In this document: positions 23,485 to 32,396 of the stretch, one piece after another
Numbering within the stretch: position 1 is the first letter of the stretch
Layout: every line of letters starts with the position of its first letter
Assembly (NCBI GenBank): GCA_049323435.1
Contig: JBMOMX010000027.1
Coordinates: 1 to 64,000, forward strand
Reading direction: 5' to 3'
Source of the DNA: UBA11222 sp049323435
GTDB taxonomy: Bacteria > Pseudomonadota > Alphaproteobacteria > UBA11222
DNA: 64,000 nucleotides
Position numbers and translations under genes: made by a program
The notes under the pieces: generated by a model
What the model saw: only the letters and a program-made list of their open reading frames with translations
Databases searched by the model: none
What the model was told of the DNA's origin: nothing

Positions 23485-23685
23485 ATGGAAGATAAGGAAA
23501 CCCTGATTATCCGTTTACAGGAATTGCGTCTTGAACATCGGGACCTGGATGCCGCCATTGACGCACTTCAGGACACCGTGCGCTATGACCAATTGCAGAT
23601 GCAACGGTTGAAAAAAAAGAAACTATTTCTGCGTGATGAAATTGCCCGCATCCAGGATCAGATCTACCCGGACATTATCGCCTGA
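23485..23685 (+). CDS. YdcH family (DUF465) small protein
   Basis: 66 residues from the ATG at 23485. It has the same helical hairpin as the gene at 22353: RLQELRLEHRDLDAAIDALQ, then MQRLKKKKLFLRDEIARIQDQ. A longer reading frame upstream runs into the HTH-UbiX gene and has no coding character. It lies 61 bp after the HTH-UbiX stop on the same strand. Function unknown. Confidence 0.82.
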   Translation: MEDKETLIIRLQELRLEHRDLDAAIDALQDTVRYDQLQMQRLKKKKLFLRDEIARIQDQIYPDIIA

Positions 23686-23727
23686 CCGCGGCACAAAAAG
23701 AATGAATAGCAATAGAATGAATAGCAT

Positions 23728-25182
23728 ATGACAGATCAGATTGGCGCCCAGGAAAGCGGCTCTCGTTCGGGATTTTTTTCCCTCAGGGGTAACCGGATTG
23801 CGCGTGCGTTTCGTGACCTGACCGGCGCCGCGCGTATCGCCATCACCAGAACCATTCGTCCCAACCTGCCCGATGATGATTTGAAATGGCTGCGCGCGCG
23901 CATCGACGAATGTCTGGCGGCGCGCGGCGGCGAAGTGGCGGCGCGCGCGATTGCTGCGGAAATCGGCCGTTACTATCTGATGATGAACGACACCGGGCGC
24001 CAGCGCTTTCTGCATCTGCTGGCGTCGCAGTACGGGGTGGACCATGCGGCGGTCCGTACACTGGCGCTTGAGCTTGAACATGCAACCGGCAACGCACTGA
24101 TCGCAGCAGAAGAAGCCCTGCGCGATCTGCTGGAATCGCCGCGCCTGCGCATATTGAAGCGTTTTAACGGCGTTGCAGGCGGTGTGAAATTTCTGGTCGA
24201 TCTGCGCGCCGATTTATTACGGCTGGCGCGCAACGACGCCAGCCTGGCACCGCTGGGGCGGGAACTGCGCATTTTGCTGGCCTCCTGGTTTGACGCGGGG
24301 TTTCTGGAATTGCGCAGCATTGGCTGGGATGCGCCTGCCGCACTGCTGGAAAAACTGATTGCCTATGAGGCGGTGCACGAAATCCGATCCTGGAGCGATC
24401 TGAAAAACCGGCTTGATTCCGATCGCCGCTGCTTTGCGTTTTTTCATCCCGCAATGCCTGGTGAGCCGCTCATCTTTGTCGAGGTTGCGCTGGTCAATGG
24501 CATGGCGGCGAATGTGCAAAAACTTCTGGATGAAACCTCGCCATTAAGGAACGCGGAAGATGCCGACACCGCCATTTTCTATTCTATCTCCAATGCACAG
24601 GCAGGTCTGGCGGGCGTCAGTTTCGGCGAATTTCTGATCAAGCGGGTAGTCGGCGAATTGCAGCGGGAGTTTCCAAAACTGAAAACTTTCGCCACCTTGT
24701 CACCCATTCCAGGTTTTGCCGCCTGGCTGTCGCAGGCCTGCGCGTCTGGGCGTATCAGCATGCTGCTGCCGGTTGCTGAAACACTGCAAATGACCGCCAT
24801 TGCTGGTGTGGATCAGGCAGAAGCTGCGCTGGCCGGGCTTCTGGCGGATAAAAGCTGGCCTGACGATCCGCGAAAAAGCATGGCGTTACGCGCCCCTTTA
24901 ATGCGTCTTTGCGCGCAGTATCTTTTTCATGAGCGCGCACCGGCCGGCAACCGCGCGCTGGACAGTGTTGCGCATTTTCACCTGAGCAATGGCGCGCGGA
25001 TTGAGCGGCTGAACTGGATGGGCGATCCATCCGGCAAGGGCATGACGCAATCTCACGGCATGATGGTGAATTATCTCTACAGGCTGGGCGATGTCGACAA
25101 GAACTATGAGCGCTACACAAATGGCCATATCGCCGCTTCTCCGGCTATCCGGGATTCGTCTGGGTCCGGATTAATCGGGTAA
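23728..25182 (+). CDS. Malonyl-CoA decarboxylase
   Basis: 484 residues. It decarboxylates malonyl-CoA to acetyl-CoA. The N-terminal helical half (about 45-180) contains YYLMMNDTGRQRFLHLLA. The GNAT-like catalytic half has FAFFHPAMPGEPLIFVEVAL, the serine-containing FYSISNAQAGLAGVSFGEFL, LSPIPGF, and the histidine in VAHFHLSNGARIERLNW followed by a serine/glycine stretch. All are characteristic of eukaryotic and alphaproteobacterial MCD. Its 3' end overlaps the convergent pabC by 38 bp. No malonate transporter or matB is next to it. Confidence 0.92.
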   Translation: MTDQIGAQESGSRSGFFSLRGNRIARAFRDLTGAARIAITRTIRPNLPDDDLKWLRARIDECLAARGGEVAARAIAAEIGRYYLMMNDTGRQRFLHLLASQYGVDHAAVRTLALELEHATGNALIAAEEALRDLLESPRLRILKRFNGVAGGVKFLVDLRADLLRLARNDASLAPLGRELRILLASWFDAGFLELRSIGWDAPAALLEKLIAYEAVHEIRSWSDLKNRLDSDRRCFAFFHPAMPGEPLIFVEVALVNGMAANVQKLLDETSPLRNAEDADTAIFYSISNAQAGLAGVSFGEFLIKRVVGELQREFPKLKTFATLSPIPGFAAWLSQACASGRISMLLPVAETLQMTAIAGVDQAEAALAGLLADKSWPDDPRKSMALRAPLMRLCAQYLFHERAPAGNRALDSVAHFHLSNGARIERLNWMGDPSGKGMTQSHGMMVNYLYRLGDVDKNYERYTNGHIAASPAIRDSSGSGLIG

Positions 25183-25975
25183 CAGGGCCCATCACGCCGC
25201 CGCCGGCTGGCATTCCCCCGATTTCAATCAGCGGGCAAACCCCGATCAGCGCGCTGGTCAGGAAAATCTCTGCTGCCGTTGCTAGCATAGCGGGCGCAAC
25301 CGGCCTTTCATGCACCAATATGTTCTGTGCGGCCCCCGCCTCCATCACCGCCGCGCGCAAGACACCCGGCAGCGCGCCATCTCCGGCAGATGGGGTATAT
25401 AACGCGCCATCCGCGACGGCAAAAATATTTGCAGCGCTTGCACACGCAATATTTCCCGCGCTATTGCGCATGAGCGCTTCATCCGCCCCGCTCTGCACGG
25501 CTTCCCGGCGCGCCAGTATATTGTCAAGATAATTCAGGCTTTTAATCTGTGAACTGATGGAATGCTCGTTTCTTATATGCGAAGAAATAATGGCGCGCAT
25601 GGTCTGCGGCGCGGGGCCAAGCGGCGCCGCGGTAAGCAGAAATGTCGGCACCGCGTCAGCCGGCGGAGCCACACCGCGCGGGCCAATACCGCGCGTGAGC
25701 GTTATCCGCAATGCTGCGCGCCCCGTCAGCAGCCTGTTTTCCCGCAAAACCCGCATCATCATCGCCATGATTTCAATTTTTGGAAATGGCACGGACAGGC
25801 CCAATCGCGCGGCGGACCCGAACAGCCGCGCCAGATGGCCCTGGGCGCGCTGCACACTGCCATCCACCGCCAGCAGCGTTTCAAAAATACCGTCACCCAG
25901 CAAAAACCCGCGATCCTGCGGATCAATGCGCGCATCCCCAACCGGGCACATTTGACCATTCAGGCAACAGATCAT
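25145..25975 (-). CDS. pabC: Aminodeoxychorismate lyase (class IV aminotransferase fold)
   Basis: 276 residues, PLP-dependent fold type IV. The N-terminal DRGFLLGDGIFETLLA and the Schiff-base lysine in QIKSLNYLDNILARREA are present, with SAGNIACASAANIF downstream. It releases pyruvate from 4-amino-4-deoxychorismate to give 4-aminobenzoate for folate. The call over branched-chain or D-amino-acid aminotransferase rests on its ATGA overlap with pabA, itself overlapping pabB. The 3' end runs 38 bp into the convergent malonyl-CoA decarboxylase gene. Confidence 0.85.
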   Translation of the reverse strand: MICCLNGQMCPVGDARIDPQDRGFLLGDGIFETLLAVDGSVQRAQGHLARLFGSAARLGLSVPFPKIEIMAMMMRVLRENRLLTGRAALRITLTRGIGPRGVAPPADAVPTFLLTAAPLGPAPQTMRAIISSHIRNEHSISSQIKSLNYLDNILARREAVQSGADEALMRNSAGNIACASAANIFAVADGALYTPSAGDGALPGVLRAAVMEAGAAQNILVHERPVAPAMLATAAEIFLTSALIGVCPLIEIGGMPAGGGVMGPVTRLIRTQTNPG

Positions 25976-26571
25976 TTTTCAGCCTGCCTTTCAGTATGAT
26001 TCCAGCGTGCAGCGAGGCGCATAAAATTTTCAAGCAGATCATGCCCGCTTGGCGTCAAAACCGATTCAGGATGAAACTGCACGCCATATAACGGCAAGCT
26101 CTGATGCGCCAGGCCCATGATCTCACCATCATCCGCCCGAGCTGTAACCCTGAGCGGCCCCTTCACATCCAGATCAACCGACAGCGAATGATACCGGCCC
26201 GCCAGCAGCGGATTGGGCAATCCTTCAAACAGGCCGGTCCCGTCATGCGTGACGGGCGATGCCTTGCCGTGACGCGCCTGACGGGCGCGGCGTACCGTTG
26301 CGCCAAAGGCCTGTGCAATCACCTGATGCCCCAGACAAACACCCAGAACGGGGATCGCCGCCCCCAGCTTGCGCACCACATCCAGCGAACATCCGGCCTG
26401 ATCCGGCCCGCATGGCCCTGGCGACAATATGATAGCCTCGGGGTTCAGGGCCGCAATGGCCGCAACACTGGTCGCGTCATTGCGAACCACGCTGCGCTGA
26501 TAGCCAAGCTCGCCGGCATAGCGGGCCAGATTGTGAACAAAGCTGTCATAATTGTCGATAAGTAAAATCAT
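25972..26571 (-). CDS. pabA: Aminodeoxychorismate/anthranilate synthase component II
   Basis: 199 residues from ATG 26571, which overlaps the pabB stop (ATGA). Class I glutamine amidotransferase: MILLIDNYDSFVHNLARY, LSPGP, the nucleophile cysteine in GVCLGHQ, and the His-Glu pair in YGVQFHPESVLT. It supplies ammonia to PabB, and in organisms with one such subunit may also serve TrpE. A longer reading frame to 26637 is rejected because it lies within pabB. Confidence 0.93.
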   Translation of the reverse strand: MILLIDNYDSFVHNLARYAGELGYQRSVVRNDATSVAAIAALNPEAIILSPGPCGPDQAGCSLDVVRKLGAAIPVLGVCLGHQVIAQAFGATVRRARQARHGKASPVTHDGTGLFEGLPNPLLAGRYHSLSVDLDVKGPLRVTARADDGEIMGLAHQSLPLYGVQFHPESVLTPSGHDLLENFMRLAARWNHTERQAEK

Positions 26572-27971
26572 TGAACCCCATGCCCGGGAAACGGCAATCC
26601 AAAGGCGGTAAAAATCGCGCGCGCCTTGGCAAGGCATTCCGCATATTCCGCCGCCGGTACGGAGTCCGTCACAATACCGCCGCCTGCGTGAAATACCGCC
26701 TGCTGCGCATTCATGACAACGGTACGGATCGCAATATTCATCATCATGCTGGCGTCAAAACCTATATATCCAATGCTGCCGCAATAGGGGCCGCGCCGGT
26801 GCGGTTCCAGCTCAGCAATCACCTCCATCGCGCGAATTTTTGGCGCGCCGGTTATCGAGCCGCCGGGAAAAGCCGCCCGCAGCACATCTACCGGACCCAA
26901 ACCAGGACGCAAATCGCCAGTGACAGCAGACACCAGATGATGCACCGAAGCATAGCTTTCCAGATCACATAATACAGGGACTGCGATACTGCCATCCCGG
27001 CAGACACGGCTCAGATCATTGCGCAGCAAATCCACAATCATCACATTTTCTGCCCGGTCTTTAGCGCTTGAAATTAACTCCTGCGCCAGCGCCTGGTCCT
27101 GTTGCGGCGTTGCGCCGCGCGGGCGTGTGCCTTTAACCGGGCGCGTCTCCACCTTCCCGTCCGAAAGCTTTAAAAAAATTTCGGGCGACGCGGAAGCCAG
27201 GGCAAATTCCCCCATCTGCATAAAAGCGGCAAAGGGCGCTGCATTGACCTCACGCAAGCGCCGGTAAAATTCTAAGCGGTTGAAATCCCTATCAAGCGCA
27301 ATAGCGAAACGCTGCGCGATATTGGCCTGGAATATATCCCCCTCCAGAATATACTCCATAACGCGCCGGATGGTTTTTTCATACGCATCCCGTGAAAAAT
27401 TTACCGTCCAGCCGGCATGATTCCAGATGTCATGCGCATCGCCCGCCCGCACCGGCGCCAAAGGCGCTGCCCGCGCTGCCGTGATAGCGGCGCGCAACCT
27501 TGCAAGACGTTGCGGCCCATCATTTGCGCCCGCATCGCGCGCGACAATCCAGGCGCGGCGCGCACTGACATCAAATGCAATGATCTGATCATAAAAACCC
27601 AGCGCAAGATCCGGCAGATGCATATCATCTGCACCTGTGACCGGAACATTTTCCAGAAACCGCCCCAATTCATAGCCAAGAAATCCCGCCGCACCGCCTT
27701 GAAACGGGGGTAAGCCTGCCAGATGCGGCAACACGGTGCGCGCCAGTAATTCCTCCAGCCGGGCAAATGGATCGCCTTCGAGCACGCGCCCATCCAGAAA
27801 TAATTCTCCGTCTCTGGCCAGCAGCGTTTGATACGGCGCCACACATATATAGCTGTAGCGCCCGCGCGCCCCGTCCAGCAGCGCCGAATCCAGCAGCAGC
27901 GACCATGCCTGTCCGGCCCATGGCGCAAATGCCTGAATGGGATCGAGATAGTCTATCTCTTCTGCCTGCAT
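26568..27971 (-). CDS. pabB: Aminodeoxychorismate synthase component I
   Basis: 467 residues. It converts chorismate plus ammonia to 4-amino-4-deoxychorismate. The chorismate-binding domain fills the C-terminal half: ILEGDIFQANIAQRF, RPVKGTRPRG (the lysine distinguishing PabB from TrpE), ENVMIVDLLRNDLSR and FPGGSITGAPKIRAMEVI. The N-terminal lobe has GGAAGFLGYELGR. It heads pabB-pabA-pabC with four-base overlaps, a complete 4-aminobenzoate operon. Confidence 0.93.
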   Translation of the reverse strand: MQAEEIDYLDPIQAFAPWAGQAWSLLLDSALLDGARGRYSYICVAPYQTLLARDGELFLDGRVLEGDPFARLEELLARTVLPHLAGLPPFQGGAAGFLGYELGRFLENVPVTGADDMHLPDLALGFYDQIIAFDVSARRAWIVARDAGANDGPQRLARLRAAITAARAAPLAPVRAGDAHDIWNHAGWTVNFSRDAYEKTIRRVMEYILEGDIFQANIAQRFAIALDRDFNRLEFYRRLREVNAAPFAAFMQMGEFALASASPEIFLKLSDGKVETRPVKGTRPRGATPQQDQALAQELISSAKDRAENVMIVDLLRNDLSRVCRDGSIAVPVLCDLESYASVHHLVSAVTGDLRPGLGPVDVLRAAFPGGSITGAPKIRAMEVIAELEPHRRGPYCGSIGYIGFDASMMMNIAIRTVVMNAQQAVFHAGGGIVTDSVPAAEYAECLAKARAIFTAFGLPFPGHGVQ

Positions 27972-27990
27972 GACTTTTGCTCAGAGGCCG

Positions 27991-28683
27991 CTAGCGGGCC
28001 CCGGTTATACGCCCAGCAATCCGTCCCAGCAATGGCGCCAAAGAGGGTAGATTTTGCGCCAGCCGGCCCGCGCGTGCCTTGATTTTTTCAAAGGCCAGCA
28101 CATTTTCCACGCGCCGCGCAATAAACGCATCCATTACCAGCGTGTCATCGCCGTCATCGCCAAGCCAATGCGTAACCACAGATGTCATGATTACGGCCAG
28201 GACGGCCCGTTTGGAATAAAAATTAAAATCCGTAGACTGATCGCCTATGGATCGCCAAATGACATCCACGGTACGATACAGACAGGCCAGCGCGCCGGGC
28301 GCATGCATGGGCAGCGCCTGAAGCGCCAATGCCCGGCGCACCGCTTCACGATGCGGGCGCAGCAGGGCAAGATAGATTTTCAGGGATTCGCCAATGCGCT
28401 GCGAAATCCTGCCCTGATGCAATCCCCGCCGGGATATTTCATGGGCAAGCGCCGCATCCTGTTTTTTCCAGAAAGCATCCAGAAGCCCCATCACCCCATC
28501 GGGAAACGCCAGCAAGGCCAGCCCGGCATCCACCCCGGCCGTATTGACCGCCTTTTCAAAGCAGTGCTGCGACCATCCATCAAATGGCACATCCGGAAGG
28601 GCGGCCTCGAGAATTGCGTCTCGAACAGACGCAAGATAATCTGTGGACTGATTATCCTGTGACGGGGTTTCAATGCCGCTCAT
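27991..28683 (-). CDS. COQ9 family protein
   Basis: 230 residues, helical, with a TetR-like N-terminal lobe and the lipid-binding COQ9 signature: ILEAALPDVPFDGWSQHCFEKA near the N terminus, the (R)L(A)LLRPH block, then WRSIGDQSTDFNFYSKRAVL, the most diagnostic stretch. COQ9 proteins bind lipid and support ubiquinone hydroxylation by Coq7/UbiF-type enzymes. The start overlaps the def stop (ATGA). With the Coq10-like protein it makes two separate ubiquinone factors in this window. Confidence 0.93.
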   Translation of the reverse strand: MSGIETPSQDNQSTDYLASVRDAILEAALPDVPFDGWSQHCFEKAVNTAGVDAGLALLAFPDGVMGLLDAFWKKQDAALAHEISRRGLHQGRISQRIGESLKIYLALLRPHREAVRRALALQALPMHAPGALACLYRTVDVIWRSIGDQSTDFNFYSKRAVLAVIMTSVVTHWLGDDGDDTLVMDAFIARRVENVLAFEKIKARAGRLAQNLPSLAPLLGRIAGRITGAR

Positions 28684-29252
28684 GCGCCTCCCGCGTCCCG
28701 CTGCGCCGCAAGAAAATGGGCTATCTCGGTTTCGAACAGCAACAGGCTGAGATCCTGCATGCGCTGCGGATACAGAATGCCGTCCAGATGGTCACATTCA
28801 TGCTGCACAACGCGCGCGTGGAATCCGCGCGCCACACGCGAAACCGGCCTGCCCGTCCGGTCCAGCCCGGAATAGCGTATATGGCTGTGCCGCGCCACAG
28901 CGCCGCGCAATCCCGGAACCGACAGGCATCCTTCCCATCCGGTCTGCATATCGGGCCCCAGAATTTCAATGACCGGATTGATCAGCACTGTAAGCGGCGC
29001 GGTATGATCAAATGCTTCTTCATCCATATCATCACCGGGCGCATCGCTGCGTTCGCCGGGGGCCTGAAAAACTACCAGGCGCAGGGATTGATACACCTGC
29101 GGCGCGGCCAGTCCCGCGCCATTGGCGTCGATCATGGTTTCAATCATATCGTCAATCAGCCGCTGAACCTCCGGGTCCAGCGGATCGGTTACGGGCACAG
29201 CCGGTTTGCGCAATACCGGATGCCCCATGCGCGCGATTTTCCTGATCGTCAT
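28680..29252 (-). CDS. def: Peptide deformylase
   Basis: 190 residues from ATG 29252 (MTIRKIARMGHPVL). It removes formyl groups from nascent N termini. All three motifs are present: GAGLAAPQV, EGCLSVPG and QHECDHLDG with the metal ligands Cys, His and His. The ATG eight codons earlier (29276) has no better ribosome site. Several alphaproteobacteria carry more than one def; this one has a short acidic insert (DAPGDDMDEEA) in the middle. It shares ATGA with coq9 and lies 44 bp after pntB. Confidence 0.92.
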   Translation of the reverse strand: MTIRKIARMGHPVLRKPAVPVTDPLDPEVQRLIDDMIETMIDANGAGLAAPQVYQSLRLVVFQAPGERSDAPGDDMDEEAFDHTAPLTVLINPVIEILGPDMQTGWEGCLSVPGLRGAVARHSHIRYSGLDRTGRPVSRVARGFHARVVQHECDHLDGILYPQRMQDLSLLLFETEIAHFLAAQRDAGGA

Positions 29253-29296
29253 GCCTGTATTATGGCCTTTCGCCATGCCCGGGTAAATATGGATGT

Positions 29297-30697
29297 TTAA
29301 TGCTGCAACGCCTTGACAATGTCTTCGACCATTTTCTTGGCGTCTGCAAACAGCATCATGGTGTTATCGCGAAAGAATAATTCATTCTCGACACCTGCAT
29401 AACCCGAGCCCATGCCGCGCTTGACGAACAGCACTGTGCGGGCTTTTTCCACATCCAGAATTGGCATGCCATAAATGGCGCTGGTCCGGTCGGTTTTCGC
29501 CGCCGGGTTGGTCACATCATTGGCGCCAATGACAAAAGCCACATCCGCCGCAGGGAATTGGCTGTTGATATCCTCCAGTTCATAGACATCGTCATAGGAC
29601 ACATTGGCTTCGGCCAGCAGCACATTCATGTGCCCCGGCATGCGTCCCGCCACGGGGTGAATGGCATAGGATATTTTGACACCGTTGCGTTTCAAAATAT
29701 CGGCCATTTCCCGCAGGGCATGCTGCGCCTGCGCCACCGCCATGCCATAGCCGGGCACGATAATCGCCGATCCTGCATTGCGCAGTATGAAGGCGGCGTC
29801 TTCAGCGCTGCCGCGTTTGACCGGGCGTGTCTCGGCAACACCTGACGCAACAGCATTGGTTGCGCCAAAGCCCCCCAGAATGACGCTGAAGAATGACCGG
29901 TTCATGCCCTTGCACATGATATAGGAGAGAATGGCGCCGCTTGATCCGACCAGCGCCCCGGTGATGATCAGCGCGCTATTCTCCAGCGTAAAGCCTATGC
30001 CCGCCGCCGCCCAGCCGGAATAGGAATTCAGCATCGACACAACTACCGGCATATCCGCCCCGCCAATGGGGATGATCAGCGTCACCCCCAATATCAGCGC
30101 CAGCAGCGTCAAGCCCCAGAAGGCGGCATGCGATTCACTCATGTAAAAAACCACCGCCAGCCCGATCAGCGCAAGACCCAGCAGCGCATTAAGCGCATGC
30201 TGCCCCCGGAAAATTACAGGCGTGCCCGAAATCAGCTCATGCAGCTTGGCAAACGCCACCAGCGATCCGGTAAAAGTCATCGCGCCGATGGCTGTTCCCA
30301 GCGCCATCTCAATCAGGCTCGCCCCCCTGATGCCGCCGGGGACGCCCAGCCCGAAAGCCTGCGGCGTATAAAGCGCCGACGCCGCCACCAGCACCGCCGC
30401 GAGGCCGACAAGGCTGTGAAACGCCGCCACCAGTTGCGGCATTGCCGTCATCGGAATGCGCTGCGCAATCAGCGCGCCCGCGCCGCCGCCAATAGCCAAT
30501 CCCCCCGCGATCAGCCCCCAGCTCAGCGCGTCATTGCTTCCCAAAAGCGAAAGCGTTGTGCCCACCGCTATCGCCATGCCCAGCATGCCGGACTGATTGC
30601 CCCGGCGTGATGTTTCGGGCGAAGACAGCCCGCGTAGCGCCAGGATAAATAAAATCCCCGATGCGAGATAGGCCAATGCGGCAAGGTTTGGGTTCAC
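29297..30697 (-). CDS. pntB: NAD(P) transhydrogenase subunit beta
   Basis: 466 residues with a GTG start preceded by AGGA. The N-terminal half has eight to nine membrane helices. The C-terminal domain III binds NADP(H): IVPGYGMAVAQAQHALREM, HPVAGRMPGHMNVLLAEA, VIGANDVTNPAA and the closing KRGMGSGYAGVEN. With PntAA and PntAB it couples proton entry to NADPH formation in the inner membrane. Last of three co-directional pnt genes. Confidence 0.96.
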   Translation of the reverse strand: MNPNLAALAYLASGILFILALRGLSSPETSRRGNQSGMLGMAIAVGTTLSLLGSNDALSWGLIAGGLAIGGGAGALIAQRIPMTAMPQLVAAFHSLVGLAAVLVAASALYTPQAFGLGVPGGIRGASLIEMALGTAIGAMTFTGSLVAFAKLHELISGTPVIFRGQHALNALLGLALIGLAVVFYMSESHAAFWGLTLLALILGVTLIIPIGGADMPVVVSMLNSYSGWAAAGIGFTLENSALIITGALVGSSGAILSYIMCKGMNRSFFSVILGGFGATNAVASGVAETRPVKRGSAEDAAFILRNAGSAIIVPGYGMAVAQAQHALREMADILKRNGVKISYAIHPVAGRMPGHMNVLLAEANVSYDDVYELEDINSQFPAADVAFVIGANDVTNPAAKTDRTSAIYGMPILDVEKARTVLFVKRGMGSGYAGVENELFFRDNTMMLFADAKKMVEDIVKALQH

Positions 30698-30717
30698 ACG
30701 CTTTTCCTAAAAAGGAG

Positions 30718-31035
30718 TCACTCTGTTTTTTGTTTCTTTCTGTACATGCCCAGCATGCGGTGCGTAACCAGAAAACCGCCAAAAATATTCACCGAGGCAA
30801 GAATAAGCGCGACAAAGCCCATGCCCTTGGAAACTATTCCGCTGTCCGCAGGCGCATCCGCCATGCTCGCGCCCACCGCCAGCAATGCCCCGACGACAAT
30901 GACCGAAGAGATGGCGTTGGTAACGGCCATCAGCGGTGTGTGCAGTGCGGGCGTCACGCTCCATACCACAAAATAGCCGACAAAGATCGCCAGCGCGAAA
31001 ATGGACAGGCGGAAAATAAAGGGATCAACTTCCAT
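30718..31035 (-). CDS. pntAB: NAD(P) transhydrogenase subunit alpha, membrane part
   Basis: 105 residues, the separate domain IIa subunit found in alphaproteobacteria where E. coli has one long PntA. Three to four membrane helices. VWSVTPALHTPLMAVTNAIS is the conserved core, and VNIFGGFLVTHRMLGMYR the C-terminal helix. Spacing to pntB is 20 bp, with an AGGA ribosome site between. Confidence 0.95.
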   Translation of the reverse strand: MEVDPFIFRLSIFALAIFVGYFVVWSVTPALHTPLMAVTNAISSVIVVGALLAVGASMADAPADSGIVSKGMGFVALILASVNIFGGFLVTHRMLGMYRKKQKTE

Positions 31036-31061
31036 GAAATCTTATCGCCTCCGCAATGCTG

Positions 31062-32198
31062 TCACGCCACTTCCGCCTGCAAGGATGCATGAACGACCTT
31101 GCCATCCCGGGTCAGCGCTGTGCCAATTATGATTTCGTCCTGCCAGTCAATATTCATCTCCCCCTGCGCGCCTATATGCGGGCTCAGGAAGTTCAGCAGA
31201 TTTCTGGCATAGAGCGACGAGGCATCCGAAGCAAGACGCCCCGGCATATTGCGGTAACCGATAATGCTGACGCCGCCAATATCGACGCATTCCCCGGCCT
31301 TGCTCAGGCTGCAATTCCCGCCCTGCTCCGCCGCCAGATCGACAATGACGGAACCCGGCCGCATGCTGCGTACCATTTCCTCCGTGATCAGCACCGGGGC
31401 CGGGCGCCCCGGAATAAGCGCCGTGCAAATGGCGATATCCTGTTTGGCCAGCGTTTCGGCAATCAGCACGGCCTGTTTGCGCTTGAACTCTTCACTCATT
31501 TCACGGGCGTAACCGCCTGCGGTTTCGGCATCCGCCATGGCTTTGCTATCTGTCATGACAAATTTTCCGCCCAGGCTTTCCACCTGTTCCTTGGCCGCCA
31601 GACGGACATCGGTGGCGCTTACGATTGCGCCCAGCCGCCTTGCCGTTGCGATGGCCTGCAAGCCCGCAACGCCAGCGCCCATGACCATGACGCGAGCCGG
31701 CGCAATCGTGCCCCCCGGTGTCATCATCATAGGCATGGCCCGGCTATAGACATAACAGGCCTCCAGGACTGCGCGGTATCCGGCAAGATTGGATTGCGAC
31801 GAAAGCACATCCATGGATTGGGCGCGCGTGATTCGCGGCATCAGCTCCATAGCGAAGGCGTCAATATTGCGCGCCGCATAAGCGACAATCCCCGCTCTGT
31901 CCTGATAGGGCGACAACATTCCTATCAAGGTGGCGCCGGGCTTGATAAACACAAGATAATCCGCCGACGGACGATTTACCGTGAAAATAATATCCGCCCC
32001 ATCCAGCGCCGCTTGCGCGGTATCTGCGAGTCTGGCGCCCGCTTGCGCAAACTGCATGTCAGTCATGAAGGCCTTCGCGCCCGCGCCGCGCTCCACACTG
32101 ACATCAAGCCCCAACGCCACCAGCTTTTTAACGCTTTCCGGCGATGCCGCAACCCGCGTCTCATGCGCTTGATGTTCGCGCAGGATGGCTAGTTTCAT
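31062..32198 (-). CDS. pntAA: NAD(P) transhydrogenase subunit alpha, soluble part
   Basis: 378 residues from ATG 32198 (MKLAILREHQAHETRVAASP); an in-frame TTG five codons earlier is unlikely. Domain I binds NAD(H). The alanine dehydrogenase/PNT fold is seen in RVAASPESVKKL, a dinucleotide motif in VMVMGAGVAGLQAIATARRLGA, the RQDIA-type loop as LAKQDIAICTALIPGRPAP, and VIVDLAAEQGGN. First of the three pnt genes. A 46-codon gene for an aa3-oxidase subunit IV precedes it. Confidence 0.95.
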   Translation of the reverse strand: MKLAILREHQAHETRVAASPESVKKLVALGLDVSVERGAGAKAFMTDMQFAQAGARLADTAQAALDGADIIFTVNRPSADYLVFIKPGATLIGMLSPYQDRAGIVAYAARNIDAFAMELMPRITRAQSMDVLSSQSNLAGYRAVLEACYVYSRAMPMMMTPGGTIAPARVMVMGAGVAGLQAIATARRLGAIVSATDVRLAAKEQVESLGGKFVMTDSKAMADAETAGGYAREMSEEFKRKQAVLIAETLAKQDIAICTALIPGRPAPVLITEEMVRSMRPGSVIVDLAAEQGGNCSLSKAGECVDIGGVSIIGYRNMPGRLASDASSLYARNLLNFLSPHIGAQGEMNIDWQDEIIIGTALTRDGKVVHASLQAEVA

Positions 32199-32255
32199 GG
32201 GCTTAAAATCCAATAGCCAGGCGTCCTGGCCCAGGCCCGCTGCATATGAAGTATT

Positions 32256-32396
32256 TCAGGTTAGAAAAGCCGCCATCAGGGCCACGATCACAATCACGAT
32301 AGCCGTGGTCCATTTCGTGAGCGAGATAAATGTCGTCCACATCTCACGGTGTGACGAAATATCCATTTTTCCATGCTCATGCTGCGCTGCCGCCAT
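32256..32396 (-). CDS. aa3-type cytochrome c oxidase subunit IV (mini-protein)
   Basis: 46 residues. A soluble N terminus of about 18 residues is followed by SSHREMWTTFISLTKWTTAI and one hydrophobic helix ending LMAAFLT. This is the COX4_pro_2 pattern (a tryptophan or tyrosine, then F...TKW, then one membrane span) of the smallest subunit of bacterial aa3 oxidases. Genes of this family often lie next to pntAA in alphaproteobacteria, as here (57 bp away). The main oxidase genes are not in the window. Confidence 0.8.
   Translation of the reverse strand: MAAAQHEHGKMDISSHREMWTTFISLTKWTTAIVIVIVALMAAFLT

Noticed and set aside
31056..32192. 378-codon frame opposite pntAA
   Set aside because: Its composition is rich in Arg, His and Gln, typical of an antisense frame, and pntAA is unambiguous.
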